From: DSUN01 sp035527715
GTDB taxonomy: Bacteria > Planctomycetota > PUPC01 > DSUN01
Assembly: GCA_035527715.1 (NCBI GenBank)
Contig: DATKZY010000198.1
Span: forward strand, 1-26,663
Direction of reading: 5' to 3'
Length of the DNA stretch: 26,663 nt
In this document: positions 14,059-21,933 of the stretch, piece by piece
Position numbering within the stretch: position 1 is the stretch's first letter
Layout of the letters: each line of letters begins with the position of its first letter
Program-made: the position numbers and the translations under genes
Notes under the pieces: generated by a model
The model's database searches: none
What the model saw: the letters and a program-made list of their open reading frames with translations, nothing else
What the model was told of the DNA's origin: nothing

Positions 14059-14330
14059 CGCCGAGCCTTCAGGAGGGCCTCTGCAATGGCCTTCTCAGCC
14101 GGAATGGCCTCTATCTCGCCTCGATCATACGCATCGAGCCGGGCCTCGACCTCCTCAGCCCACAACTCGTCAATGCGGCGTTGGGAAGCCGCATCGAGAC
14201 TTGACCAGAGACGCTCGGCGAGTTCGGCCCGCTCCTCGGGCGGAAGCGCCAACGCTTCATCCAAGAGACGCGCGCCACGTTCAGACACTGGAGCACCCCC
14301 AAGCTTCCTGGAGCCGTCGAGCTTCAGCAC
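14055..14330 (-). CDS. Addiction-module antidote-like protein (TIGR02574 type)
   Basis: The 91-residue product contains LLDEALALPPEERAELAERLWSSLD and IDELWAEEVEARLDAYDRGEIEAIPAE, the pattern of the putative addiction-module component family TIGR02574. These are normally antidotes encoded just before a RelE/ParE-type toxin. Here the next gene is a macro-domain protein and no RelE/ParE gene is present. The GTG at 14330 has AGGAG nine bases away and lies about 13 nt after the predicted transcript start. The GTG at 14288 (VSERGARLL) would give the family's usual N-terminus and is a real alternative. Confidence 0.65.
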   Translation of the reverse strand: MLKLDGSRKLGGAPVSERGARLLDEALALPPEERAELAERLWSSLDAASQRRIDELWAEEVEARLDAYDRGEIEAIPAEKAIAEALLKARR

Positions 14331-14349
14331 ACCTCCCTACTCCTGATTC

Positions 14350-14378
14350 ATTGTGCCATGCGCAGATCACGTTGTCAA
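14350..14378 (-). promoter_or_regulatory. Promoter of the addiction-module/macro pair
   Basis: On the minus strand a perfect TTGACA (14378-14373) is followed after 17 bp by CACAAT (14355-14350). The transcript would start near 14343. It is divergent from the GRE promoter at 14405-14432, and the two -35 boxes are 26 bp apart. Confidence 0.55.
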
Positions 14379-14404
14379 GCGTTCGTGGTCAAGCCCCAAG
14401 CGTT

Positions 14405-14432
14405 TTGACTTGGCGGGCCGGTCTGCTATAAG
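14405..14432 (+). promoter_or_regulatory. Promoter of the glycyl radical enzyme gene
   Basis: TTGACT (14405-14410), a 16-bp spacer and TATAAG (14427-14432) predict a transcript start near 14439. This makes the upstream ATG at 14435 unlikely as the translation start and supports ATG 14486 or 14492. Confidence 0.55.
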
Positions 14433-14485
14433 CTATGGGTTACGCAGTTCGTGTGCCTCCATGGCCGATAGTCTGGGTTCTGACC

Positions 14486-16762
14486 ATGACGATGACGGTG
14501 GAGAAGTGTGGCAAGTTGGCCGCGGCGACGCGGGAGCTGCGCGAAGAGGTGCGGCGCGATGCGGCGGCGTTCTCGGAGCGGTTGCCGCTCGTGGCCGAGG
14601 CGTTCCGCGAGAGCGAGGGCGAGGTCTATCGCGGGATGCGCACGGCCAAGGCGACCCGGCGCATCTTCGAGAAGATGCCCGTCACGGTCCGACGAGGCGA
14701 AATCCTCGTCGGCTGGCACCCCAGCAGCCACCCCGACGAGGCGATGAGGAAAGCCATCCAGGACGCCGCGGCCTATTTGCGCACGCAGACCTACTGGGTC
14801 TCGGCGTCCGAGGGGCACATGGCGCCCGACTACCCGACGCTGCTGCGCGATGGGATCGGCGGCACGCTCCGGCGCATCGAGGAGCTTCGTGCGCGGCTCG
14901 ACGGCCTCGACCCCGCGACGCCGCGGAAGCAGGCGTTCTACGATTCCGCACGGCTGTCGCTCGAAGCCCTTCAGCTCCTCATCCGCCGCTACGCCGACCT
15001 GGCCCGCGAAATGGCCGAGGCAATTCCTGTAGGCGGCGTGTCCACACGCCGCGTATCGCGGGACAGGGACGTCCCGCCCACAATGTCGCGGGATGGGGAC
15101 ATCCCGCCTACAATGGGTGACGCGTGGTGGGCGGAGGAGCTTCGCACCCTCGCCGCCATCTGCGACTACGTCGCCACCGAGCCGGCGCGCACGTTCCGCG
15201 AGGCCATTCAGCTCATGTGGTTCCTCTACCTCGCCGTGTGCCTCGAGGCGGGCGAAAGCCACCACTGCTTCGGCCCGGGCCGCCCCGACCAGGTTCTCTA
15301 TCCCTACTACGTCCGCGACCGCGACGCGGGCATCCTGGACGACGCGACGCTCGAGGCCCTGCTCGACCAGCTCTTCATCAAGTGCAACGAGTTCGAGGGG
15401 CGGGGCATGTCGGCCGTCATCCTCGTCCTCGGCGGGCGGCGGCCCGACGGCTCGGACGCGACGAACGAGCTATCCTACAAGTTCCTCGAGGCCTGCGACC
15501 GCGTGCGGATGTATTTCCCCGGTTGCGACATCTCGTGGCACCGCGACCTGGACCGCGATTTCCTGCGCCGCTGCGTGGCGCTGCTGCGCAACGGCAACGG
15601 CCAGCCGTCGTTCTTCAACGACGAGGTGATCGTCCGCGGCCTGGTCCGCAAGGGCATTCCCTTCGAGCACGCGGTGGACCGCCTGCCGAGCACGTGCACC
15701 GAGACGTCGATCGCGGGGCGCACGAACCCCTGGGTCGCGCATCCCTACGTCAACATCGCCCTTTCGCTCCTCCACGCCCTCTTCGACGGCCAGGCGCCCG
15801 GCGACGACAGTCCGAGCCGCCCTCGCACCGGCCTGCCTCAGACCTGTGCCGAGCTGCGCGACGCCTTCTTCCGCCAGCTCGAACACGACGCCCACCAGGC
15901 CGTGGCCCGCGTGCTGCGCGACCAGTGGCACGCCTCGATGTATCGGCTCTTCCCGCTGCTGTCGTGCTTCATCCAGGACTGCCTGGAGCGTGGACGCGAC
16001 ATTGCGCAGGGCGGCTGCCTCTATACCTTCCTGCAGCCCGAGGCCGTCGGCACGTCGAACGTCGTGGACGGGTTGGCGGCTGTGAAGGTGCTCGTCGAGG
16101 ACGAGGGGCGCTACACCCTCGACGACTTCCGCGCGGCGATTCGCGCCAACTACGAGGGCCACGAGGAGCTTCGCCGCGCCATCCTCCGCGACTGCCCGAA
16201 GCACGGGAACGACGTGCCCTGGGTCAACCAGCTCTTCGCCGACGTGGCGGGCGCCTGGTGCACGCATCTCGAGGGCCACACGAGCCTCTTCGGCGGACCC
16301 GTGCTCCCCGGCTTCCTGGGCTGGACGGTGTGGATCCGCTTCGGCGAGCAGACGGCGGCGACGCCCGACGGACGCCTGGCCGGCCAGCCGCTCGCCCATT
16401 CGCTCGCCCATCGCAGCGGCGTGAGGGTCAAGGGCTTTCCATCCGTCGTCCTCTCGGCCTCGGGCCTCGACCAGTCGCGGGGCCTGGGCGGCATCACCTT
16501 CAACGTGCGCTTCGGCGCCAACTCGCTCGCGGCCGAGGGCGGCGTCGAGCGTCTTCAGGCCATGATCGAGGCGGCGTTCGACCTCGGCACCTACCAGGTG
16601 CAGGTGGACCTTGCGAGCAGCGAGGTGCTGCGCGACGCCCAGGCCCATCCCGAGAGCCACGCCGACCTCCTCGTCCGCATCGGCGGCTACCTTGTGCCCT
16701 TCACCCTCCTGCCGCCCAAGGCCCAGGCCGACATCATCGCCCGCACCGAGTTGGAACTGTAG
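14486..16762 (+). CDS. Glycyl radical enzyme, pyruvate formate-lyase family, substrate unknown
   Basis: The 758-residue enzyme belongs to the PFL/glycyl radical family. The active-site cysteine is C404 in STCTETSIAGRTN, the C-x-E arrangement of the eliminase/dehydratase-type members rather than the Cys-Cys of true PFL. The glycyl radical residue is G734 in VRIGGYLVPF, 24 residues from the end, followed by LLPPKAQADIIARTE. FGPGRPDQVLYPYY and ATPDGRLAGQPLA are further family signatures. The family usually has G-C-V-E and RV(S/A)GY, so both sites are variants. Residues about 181-210 are a repeat-derived insertion. ATG 14486 is chosen from the promoter position; no clear ribosome binding site is seen. 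The activase is encoded 0.8 kb downstream. True PFL activity is unlikely. Confidence 0.85.
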   Translation: MTMTVEKCGKLAAATRELREEVRRDAAAFSERLPLVAEAFRESEGEVYRGMRTAKATRRIFEKMPVTVRRGEILVGWHPSSHPDEAMRKAIQDAAAYLRTQTYWVSASEGHMAPDYPTLLRDGIGGTLRRIEELRARLDGLDPATPRKQAFYDSARLSLEALQLLIRRYADLAREMAEAIPVGGVSTRRVSRDRDVPPTMSRDGDIPPTMGDAWWAEELRTLAAICDYVATEPARTFREAIQLMWFLYLAVCLEAGESHHCFGPGRPDQVLYPYYVRDRDAGILDDATLEALLDQLFIKCNEFEGRGMSAVILVLGGRRPDGSDATNELSYKFLEACDRVRMYFPGCDISWHRDLDRDFLRRCVALLRNGNGQPSFFNDEVIVRGLVRKGIPFEHAVDRLPSTCTETSIAGRTNPWVAHPYVNIALSLLHALFDGQAPGDDSPSRPRTGLPQTCAELRDAFFRQLEHDAHQAVARVLRDQWHASMYRLFPLLSCFIQDCLERGRDIAQGGCLYTFLQPEAVGTSNVVDGLAAVKVLVEDEGRYTLDDFRAAIRANYEGHEELRRAILRDCPKHGNDVPWVNQLFADVAGAWCTHLEGHTSLFGGPVLPGFLGWTVWIRFGEQTAATPDGRLAGQPLAHSLAHRSGVRVKGFPSVVLSASGLDQSRGLGGITFNVRFGANSLAAEGGVERLQAMIEAAFDLGTYQVQVDLASSEVLRDAQAHPESHADLLVRIGGYLVPFTLLPPKAQADIIARTELEL
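15026..15115 (+). repeat. Palindromic repeat insertion inside the GRE gene
   Basis: A 9-bp palindrome with a 2-nt loop (GCGGCGTGT 15033-15041, ACACGCCGC 15044-15052) is followed by two tandem 30-bp units (15056-15085 and 15086-15115) identical at 26 of 30 positions. Each unit has a palindromic core (GCGGGAtggggacATCCCGC type) and ends CACAATG or TACAATG. Together they add about 30 in-frame codons; the two units read SRDRDVPPTM and SRDGDIPPTM. The flanking protein is well conserved on both sides and continues without shift. Confidence 0.8.
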
Positions 16763-16808
16763 CCTGTACGAACTCTCTTGTGTCCGTCTCGTTGGGGTGG
16801 GAGCGCCG

Positions 16809-16837
16809 TTGCAATCTACCCCATCAAGGGATATACT
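16809..16837 (+). promoter_or_regulatory. Promoter of the PIN-domain pair
   Basis: TTGCAA (16809-16814), 17 bp, and TATACT (16832-16837) form a strong match directly upstream of the PIN gene. The predicted transcript start is near 16844, giving a leader of about 50 nt to ATG 16895. The pair can thus be expressed independently of the GRE gene. Confidence 0.55.
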
Positions 16838-16894
16838 CCAAGGAGGATGCTTGAGGCGTTCGCTGGTGAATCGCCAAGCGAGGGTCGAGCAGCG

Positions 16895-17392
16895 ATGAAG
16901 CCGAGCGCGTATCTGGAAACCAGCATCCCAAGCTACCTGTCGGCGTGGCCAAGCGCCAATCTTCTCATCGCCGCCCACCAACAGGTGACCCACGAGTGGT
17001 GGCGGGATGCGCCCAGGAAGTACGACCTCTGTGTTTCTGAAGCCGTCTTGAGGGAAATCCGGCAAGGCGACCCCGATGCCGCGGCACACCGGCTGGAGTT
17101 CGTGAGGGATCTCCAGGTCCTTCGGCTCAACAGCAAGATCCGCCGGCTGGCGCGCCTGTTCCGACAGCAGGCAGGGCTGGCGGAGAGCGCCGGAGCCGAC
17201 ATGGCTCACGTAGCATATGCCGTGTACTACGAGGTGGACTACCTGGTAACCTGGAACTGCGCTCACATCGCAAACAGAGAGGTCGTCCGCAGGCTCACGG
17301 ACTTCAACAGGGAGGCGGGACGCCACATGCCTCTCATCGTAACTCCTGAGGACCTCCTGGCCCCGGATTGGGAGAGTGAACATGAGACCTGA
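16895..17392 (+). CDS. PIN-domain protein, VapC-like toxin family
   Basis: The 165-residue protein opens MKPSAYLETSIPSYLSAWPS and contains HQQVTHEWW, VSEAVLREIRQGDP, GADMAHVAYAVYYEVDYLVTWN and CAHIAN. This is the pattern of a PIN-domain family (usually YLETSxxSYL, DALHIA, LLTWNCxHIAN) found in toxin-antitoxin pairs. PIN domains are metal-dependent ribonucleases; acidic residues E7, E52-like and the D in GADMAH are candidates for the metal site. ATG 16895 gives the usual family N-terminus. An in-frame ATG at 16847 abuts AAGGAGG with no spacing and would start at the promoter's transcript start, so it is less likely. The 3' end overlaps the next gene by 11 bp. Confidence 0.75.
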   Translation: MKPSAYLETSIPSYLSAWPSANLLIAAHQQVTHEWWRDAPRKYDLCVSEAVLREIRQGDPDAAAHRLEFVRDLQVLRLNSKIRRLARLFRQQAGLAESAGADMAHVAYAVYYEVDYLVTWNCAHIANREVVRRLTDFNREAGRHMPLIVTPEDLLAPDWESEHET

Positions 17393-17558
17393 TCCAATCG
17401 TGGAAGAGATTCATCGTGTGAGGAAGAAAATGCTGGACGAGTGTGGCGGAGACCTCGAGAAATACTTCGACCGCATCCAGGCGGACGAGGCGTGTGACCG
17501 CGACCGGCTCGTCTCGAAAGTCGGGCGGCCGCGCAAACGCGCGGCGGCGCATGCATAG
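17382..17558 (+). CDS. Small partner protein of the PIN toxin (putative antitoxin)
   Basis: The 58-residue protein (MRPDPIVEEIHRVRKKMLDECGG, then DLEKYFDRIQADE, basic end GRPRKRAAAHA) resembles short proteins usually encoded right after this PIN family, with the shared opening DPIVEE-(I/V)-xx-(V/I)-R. It overlaps the PIN gene by 11 bp and has GGGAG upstream of the ATG. Order toxin then partner, tight overlap and size suggest the antitoxin role. This is an inference from context. It has no recognisable DNA-binding fold. Confidence 0.6.
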   Translation: MRPDPIVEEIHRVRKKMLDECGGDLEKYFDRIQADEACDRDRLVSKVGRPRKRAAAHA

Positions 17559-17599
17559 CCCAGGCATGGCCGGTTCGCCACCCCCTGCTCCCCAGGCTC

Positions 17600-18553
17600 A
17601 TGACGAGCCCCTACCTGCCAGAGCGTCTGTGGATGCCCGAGTCAACCGAAGCAGCTTCTGTCCATGGCCTGCTCTTCGCCCTTGACCAGACGGCGACGCA
17701 TGATGGGCCGGGGATTCGGATGACGGTGTACTTCAAGGGCTGCCCGCTGCGGTGCGCCTGGTGCCACAGCCCCGAATCCATCGCGCCCGAGCCCGAGATC
17801 GCCTGGTACGAGGTCCGCTGCCGCAGGTGCGGCCAGTGCGCGGCGGTGTGCACCGGGGGCCTTCCCGCCTGGTTCGAGCAGACGATGCAGCACCGCGCCC
17901 GCTGCGAACGATGCGGGGCCTGCGTGGAGGCCTGCCCCGCCGAGGCGCTCGAGTGGAAAGGTGTCGAGACGACGGCCGGCGAAATCGCCGACGCGGCGGA
18001 ACGGCTCAAGCCCTTCTTCGCCCGCAGCGGCGGGGGCGTGACGCTCACGGGCGGCGAGCCGACGCTTCAGCTCGACTTCGCCCTCGCCATCGCGGCGCTC
18101 TGTCGCGAGCGCGGCATCCACGTGGCCGTCGAGACCTGCGGCTGCACGGGCTGGGACCGCCTGGAGCGCCTCGCGGCGACGACGGATCTCTTCCTCTACG
18201 ACCTGAAGGACGCCGACCCCGAGCGGCACAAGCGGAATTGCGGCGTCGAGCTCGCCCCCATCGCCGACAACCTTCGGCGCCTCGTCGCCCGCGGCGCCGA
18301 CGTGATCGTCCGCGTGCCGCTGATCCCCGGCTGCAACGATTCGCCGGCCGACGTGGCGGCCATCGCCCGCCTCGCGCGCGACTGCGGCGCCCGCAGGATC
18401 ACGCTGCTGCCCTTCAACCCCGCCGCCTCGGGAAAGTACTCCTGGCTCCGCCGCCCCTATCCGCTGCCCGACGCCCGGCGCCAGAGCGACGAGGCCCTCC
18501 GCGGCCTGGAGGCCATCGTCGTCGAAGCTGGCCTCGCCATCGTTCCCGCCTGA
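17600..18553 (+). CDS. Glycyl radical enzyme activating enzyme (radical SAM)
   Basis: The 317-residue protein carries the radical SAM cluster motif C48-x3-C52-x2-C55 in DGPGIRMTVYFKGCPLRCAWC. A ferredoxin-like insert follows with two four-Cys sets (C74, C77, C80, C84; C102, C105, C108, C112), typical of activases for eliminase-type GREs. The SAM-binding TGGEP is at 150-154. Such enzymes split S-adenosylmethionine and abstract hydrogen from the GRE glycine, here presumably G734 of the 14486-16762 product. No clear ribosome binding site decides between ATG 17600 and ATG 17633. The domain starts after both. It is separated from its GRE by the PIN pair and lies 5 bp upstream of the -35 box of the symporter promoter. 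Confidence 0.9.
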   Translation: MTSPYLPERLWMPESTEAASVHGLLFALDQTATHDGPGIRMTVYFKGCPLRCAWCHSPESIAPEPEIAWYEVRCRRCGQCAAVCTGGLPAWFEQTMQHRARCERCGACVEACPAEALEWKGVETTAGEIADAAERLKPFFARSGGGVTLTGGEPTLQLDFALAIAALCRERGIHVAVETCGCTGWDRLERLAATTDLFLYDLKDADPERHKRNCGVELAPIADNLRRLVARGADVIVRVPLIPGCNDSPADVAAIARLARDCGARRITLLPFNPAASGKYSWLRRPYPLPDARRQSDEALRGLEAIVVEAGLAIVPA

Positions 18554-18558
18554 TCCAC

Positions 18559-18587
18559 TTGCGCTCACCCGCACGCGCGGGTATAGT
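18559..18587 (+). promoter_or_regulatory. Promoter of the symporter gene
   Basis: TTGCGC (18559-18564), 17 bp, TATAGT (18582-18587), about 45 bp upstream of the ATG at 18632. The same -35 sequence and spacing appear at the lipoprotein promoter (22293-22321). Confidence 0.5.
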
Positions 18588-18631
18588 GTGCCCGTGGCTC
18601 GCCGCGCACCCCCTTCGCAGGAGATGCGAGA

Positions 18632-20440
18632 ATGAGACTCCTGGCCGTCATCCTCCTGGCCGCTTGCTCAGTGACGCTCGCTGCTGAACCGGCGCCGGCT
18701 CCGCCGCTGATTGACCCCGCGCCCTTCAAGAAGGCGCTCGAGGAGCACGTGGACGCCAAGCTGCGCGGGGTGCTGGTGCACGAGAAGCTCGAGGGCCACC
18801 TCGACACGCCGATGAGGGTCGAAGTCCAGAGCTTCGAGGAGCTCCGCCCCCGCGGCATGCTGGCCGAGGCCGTCGCGAACGTCGTCGTGAAGGCCGACGG
18901 ACGCGAAGGGGCTGGCACCTGGAGCGTCGAGTTCGAGCTGAAGGACGGCGCGTGGCAGGTGACGAAGATCGCCATTCCCGAGCAGACGTTCGGCACGGCC
19001 AACTACGCGATGGTCATCCTCTACCTCGGCGGCATGCTCGCCATCGGCTGGTGGACCTCTCGCCGCATCTCGGGCACGCGCGGCTTCTTCATCGCCGAGG
19101 GCAAGCTCAACCACATCGTCGTCGGCATCTCGCTCATGACCACCTACCTTTCCGCCTTCACGATGATGGGACTCTCCGCCTCGGCCTTCAGCAACAAGGA
19201 CTGGACGTGGGCCATCCAGCTCCCCTTCCTGGTCCTCACGGCGTTCGTCATCACGCGGTTCGTGCTGCGGCGCTATCGCGACGCGGGGGTGATCAGCGTC
19301 TACCAGTACCTCGAGCAGCGGATCCACGTGTCGTCGCGGCTTCTGGCCTCGGTGTCGTTCATCGTCTTCTCGGTCGCGCGGATGGGGCTGGTGCTCTACC
19401 TGCCGGCGCTGGCGTTCAGCATCATCACGGGCTTCCCGCTGGTGTGGACGATTGTGGTGATGGGCGTCGTGGTGACGGTCTACACGGCCATCGGCGGCAT
19501 CGAGGCGGTGATCTGGACGGATCTCGCCCAGGCATTCTTCATCGTCGTGGGCGCCGTGTTCAGCATCATCTTCGTGCTGGCCAACACGGGCCTGGCCGAG
19601 TTCGGCCGCGTGACCGCCACCTTCCACAAGTTCCGCCTCGCCGAGCCCGGCTTCCCCCAGGCGGGCCTCACCCAGGTCGTGGCCTTGTGGCTCGTGCTCG
19701 AGACGATCTTCCAGACCATCCGCATCTACGGCACGCAGCAGGACATGACTCAGCGCTACATGACCACGGCCTCGACCCGCAAGGCGAACGCCAGCGTGTG
19801 GATCGCCATTCTCACCTACATTCCGCTCGGCTTCGCCTTCTACTTCATCGGCTCGGCCCTGTTCGCCTACTACACGGTCGTGCCCGACGCCACGGTGTCC
19901 GCCCTGGTGGCGAACGGCCGCGCCGACGCGATCTACCCCTATTTCGTCGCGAGCCGCCTGCCGGCGGGCCTGGCGGGCATCGTCATCGCCGCCATCTTCG
20001 CCGCGGCCATGTCGAGCATTGACGCCTGCATGAACTCCAGCTCCACCGTGTGCATCGAGGACTTCTATCGCCGCTTCAGCCGCGTCGAGCGCGACGACGG
20101 CCACTATCTGAACGTGGCGAAGGGCCTCACCTGGGCCTGGGGCATTCTCGCCACGCTCATGGCCCTGTCGTTCATGCAGATCACCAAGGCGCAGGACGTG
20201 TGGGCGAAGATCATGGGCCTCTCGACGAATGGCGTCCTCGGCCTCATGGCGCTGGCATTCCTCCCGTGGCGGGTGAACAAGGTCGCGGCGGCGACGGGCT
20301 TCGTCGTCAGCTACGTGTGCCTGTTCTTCATGATGCGCTCGTCGCTCACCTTCCTCCTCTGGCCCGTCATCGGCAACAGCGTGTGCTTCGGCGTTGCCGT
20401 GCTACTCGATCGGACGCTCTTCCGCGCCAGGAAACCCTGA
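18632..20440 (+). CDS. Sodium:solute symporter (SSS family) with periplasmic N-terminal domain
   Basis: The 602-residue protein begins with a signal peptide (about 1-18) and a soluble domain of about 100 residues (DPAPFKKALEEHVD to KDGAWQVTKIAI). About 12-13 membrane segments follow from residue 125 (NYAMVILYLGGMLAIGWW). SSS hallmarks include the LSAFTMMGLSA helix, AIGGIEAVIWTDLAQ, and AAIFAAAMSSIDACMNSSSTVCIEDFYRRF. These carriers use the sodium gradient to import sugars, amino acids, sialic acid and similar solutes; the solute here cannot be read. The exported N-terminal domain is not part of the basic SSS fold and resembles the lipoprotein at 21934-22245. AGGAG (18619-18623) supports the start. 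Its position after the GRE/activase suggests supply of that pathway (inference). Confidence 0.88.
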   Translation: MRLLAVILLAACSVTLAAEPAPAPPLIDPAPFKKALEEHVDAKLRGVLVHEKLEGHLDTPMRVEVQSFEELRPRGMLAEAVANVVVKADGREGAGTWSVEFELKDGAWQVTKIAIPEQTFGTANYAMVILYLGGMLAIGWWTSRRISGTRGFFIAEGKLNHIVVGISLMTTYLSAFTMMGLSASAFSNKDWTWAIQLPFLVLTAFVITRFVLRRYRDAGVISVYQYLEQRIHVSSRLLASVSFIVFSVARMGLVLYLPALAFSIITGFPLVWTIVVMGVVVTVYTAIGGIEAVIWTDLAQAFFIVVGAVFSIIFVLANTGLAEFGRVTATFHKFRLAEPGFPQAGLTQVVALWLVLETIFQTIRIYGTQQDMTQRYMTTASTRKANASVWIAILTYIPLGFAFYFIGSALFAYYTVVPDATVSALVANGRADAIYPYFVASRLPAGLAGIVIAAIFAAAMSSIDACMNSSSTVCIEDFYRRFSRVERDDGHYLNVAKGLTWAWGILATLMALSFMQITKAQDVWAKIMGLSTNGVLGLMALAFLPWRVNKVAAATGFVVSYVCLFFMMRSSLTFLLWPVIGNSVCFGVAVLLDRTLFRARKP

Positions 20441-20489
20441 CACCCGCTCACCCGCCTCCACGGGCTCGGCAAAAAGCGGCCTCTTGGGG

Positions 20490-20516
20490 TAGACGGCGCG
20501 CATTCCGCGCTACAAT
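20490..20516 (+). promoter_or_regulatory. Weak promoter of the beta-helix gene
   Basis: TACAAT (20511-20516) is a good -10 box about 25 bp before the start codon. The best -35 is TAGACG (20490-20495) with a short 15-bp spacer. The element could need an activator, or the gene could be read from the symporter promoter. Confidence 0.3.
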
Positions 20517-20541
20517 GAAGGCAGAAGGAAGGAGGTGCGAG

Positions 20542-21888
20542 ATGAGGACAGCCACCCAGACGTTCGCCGCCCTGATCGGCGCGGTCGCCCTGCTGGCGGC
20601 CGGCAATGCGCTGGCGGAGGACTTCTACGTGTCCGCCGCGCGCGGCAAGGGCAAGGCCGCCAGCAAAGAGAAGCCCGCGTCGGACCTCGGCAACATTGTC
20701 AGCAAGCTCAAGCCAGGCGACACGGTGCACATCGCCGCAGGCACCTACACAGGCAAGGGAGATGACGGGGCCGACGAGATCACGGTCCCCGTCTCCATCA
20801 TCGGCGGCTACAGCGACGACTTCGCCCGCCGCGACCCCTGGGGCGAGTGCAAGACCATCCTCGCCGGCGACAACAAGTCGAAGAACTACAAGGTCGCCCC
20901 GCGCCTGCACATTGACCTGAACAAGTACCTGTTCCACGAGAGCGGCGGCACGGCCATGCCGAAGATCGTGGTGGACGGCCTGATCCTCGACCAAGGCCCG
21001 CAGAACCGCTACAAGGACGACGCGAAGGCCCTGCTCGTGCGCAAGGCCAACCCCAAGACGGGCGAAAACCCCACGCCGGACCGCGGCGCTCTGGTCATCA
21101 CGGTCAGCCGCACGAAGGACCGGGCCGGGAAGTGGGACGTCGTGGTGAGGAACTGCGTGATCGTGAACTCCGCGCCCACGCAGGGGGCGATGACCGTCAG
21201 CGGCTACCAGGGCTCGACGATCACCATCGAGAACAACCTCGTGATCAACAACACCGGCACGGCCATCTATGCGGGGTCCATGTGGCAGGGCAGCGACGAG
21301 AAGGCGGCGCCCCGCTTCACGATCGCCAACAACACCGTGCTGTTCACCGAGAAGTACGACGCCTTCGCCCAGAGCTTCTCGGGCAACTCGCTCAAGATTG
21401 ACGGCGCCGTGGTCGCCGCGGTGACGAACAACGTCCTCGCCTTCGCCGACCGCAACGGCGTCCAGAAGGAGGGGAAGTGGCCGCTGCTGCTCAAGGACAA
21501 CCTGATCGTCGGCAACATCCAGGCCGACTACTGGGAAGCCGTCGGCGACCAGAAGATCGAGCTGAAGGACCTCGAGGACGAGGCCGAGCACCTCCACGAC
21601 GACAGCGCGGGAAACGTGGCGAAGGCGATCAAGGTGCCTGTGCCCGAGGCCTGGGCCAAGCACTACGCGGCGCGGGTCGTGATTGACCGCAACGCCGCCG
21701 AAGCCGACGTGAAGGCGCAGAAGACCAAGATCAACGCCTTGCGCAGCATCCTGGGCCTGCCGCTGCGGGCCGACGACCTCAAGACCGACAGCCCCGCCTG
21801 GCTCCCCCTCATGAAGGTGGACGACGCGCTCCAGGCCGGCCTGGCCAAGTACGACGGCAAGTATGGGTGCAGCAAGCCCACGCCCTGA
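20542..21888 (+). CDS. Secreted right-handed beta-helix protein
   Basis: The 448-residue product has a signal peptide (MRTATQTFAALIGAVALLAAGNALA). The start of the mature protein, DFYVSAARGKGKA followed by KLKPGDTVHIAAGTYTGKGD, is the DUF1565-type opening of parallel beta-helix proteins. Helix coils follow, seen as repeated short Asn-rich turns (VVRNCVIVNSAPT, TIENNLVINNTGTAIYAG, TIANNTVLFTEKYD, AVTNNVLAFADRN, LLKDNLIVGN). The C-terminal 100 residues (from about 350) are more helical and not recognised. Such proteins bind or cleave polysaccharides, but no catalytic residues can be assigned. A strong GGAGGT (20531-20536) sets the start. It has no PEP-CTERM tail. Confidence 0.75.
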   Translation: MRTATQTFAALIGAVALLAAGNALAEDFYVSAARGKGKAASKEKPASDLGNIVSKLKPGDTVHIAAGTYTGKGDDGADEITVPVSIIGGYSDDFARRDPWGECKTILAGDNKSKNYKVAPRLHIDLNKYLFHESGGTAMPKIVVDGLILDQGPQNRYKDDAKALLVRKANPKTGENPTPDRGALVITVSRTKDRAGKWDVVVRNCVIVNSAPTQGAMTVSGYQGSTITIENNLVINNTGTAIYAGSMWQGSDEKAAPRFTIANNTVLFTEKYDAFAQSFSGNSLKIDGAVVAAVTNNVLAFADRNGVQKEGKWPLLLKDNLIVGNIQADYWEAVGDQKIELKDLEDEAEHLHDDSAGNVAKAIKVPVPEAWAKHYAARVVIDRNAAEADVKAQKTKINALRSILGLPLRADDLKTDSPAWLPLMKVDDALQAGLAKYDGKYGCSKPTP

Positions 21889-21933
21889 GCCGCCGGCGCT
21901 GCTCCTGAGACGATGTGGCGTGCCACCGGCGCG

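Noticed and set aside
14435..14485. ATG 14435 as the start of the glycyl radical enzyme
   Set aside because: The -10 box TATAAG ends at 14432, so the transcript should start near 14439, after this ATG.
15056..15115. CRISPR-like repeats
   Set aside because: The two 30-bp units are directly adjacent with no spacers and are translated as part of an enzyme.
14486..16762. True pyruvate formate-lyase (pflB)
   Set aside because: The active site shows a single Cys in a C-x-E context instead of adjacent cysteines, and the activase is of the cluster-rich eliminase type.
15470..17383. 637-codon open frame on the minus strand
   Set aside because: It runs through the antisense of the GRE gene and the PIN gene, which both show strong family motifs on the plus strand.
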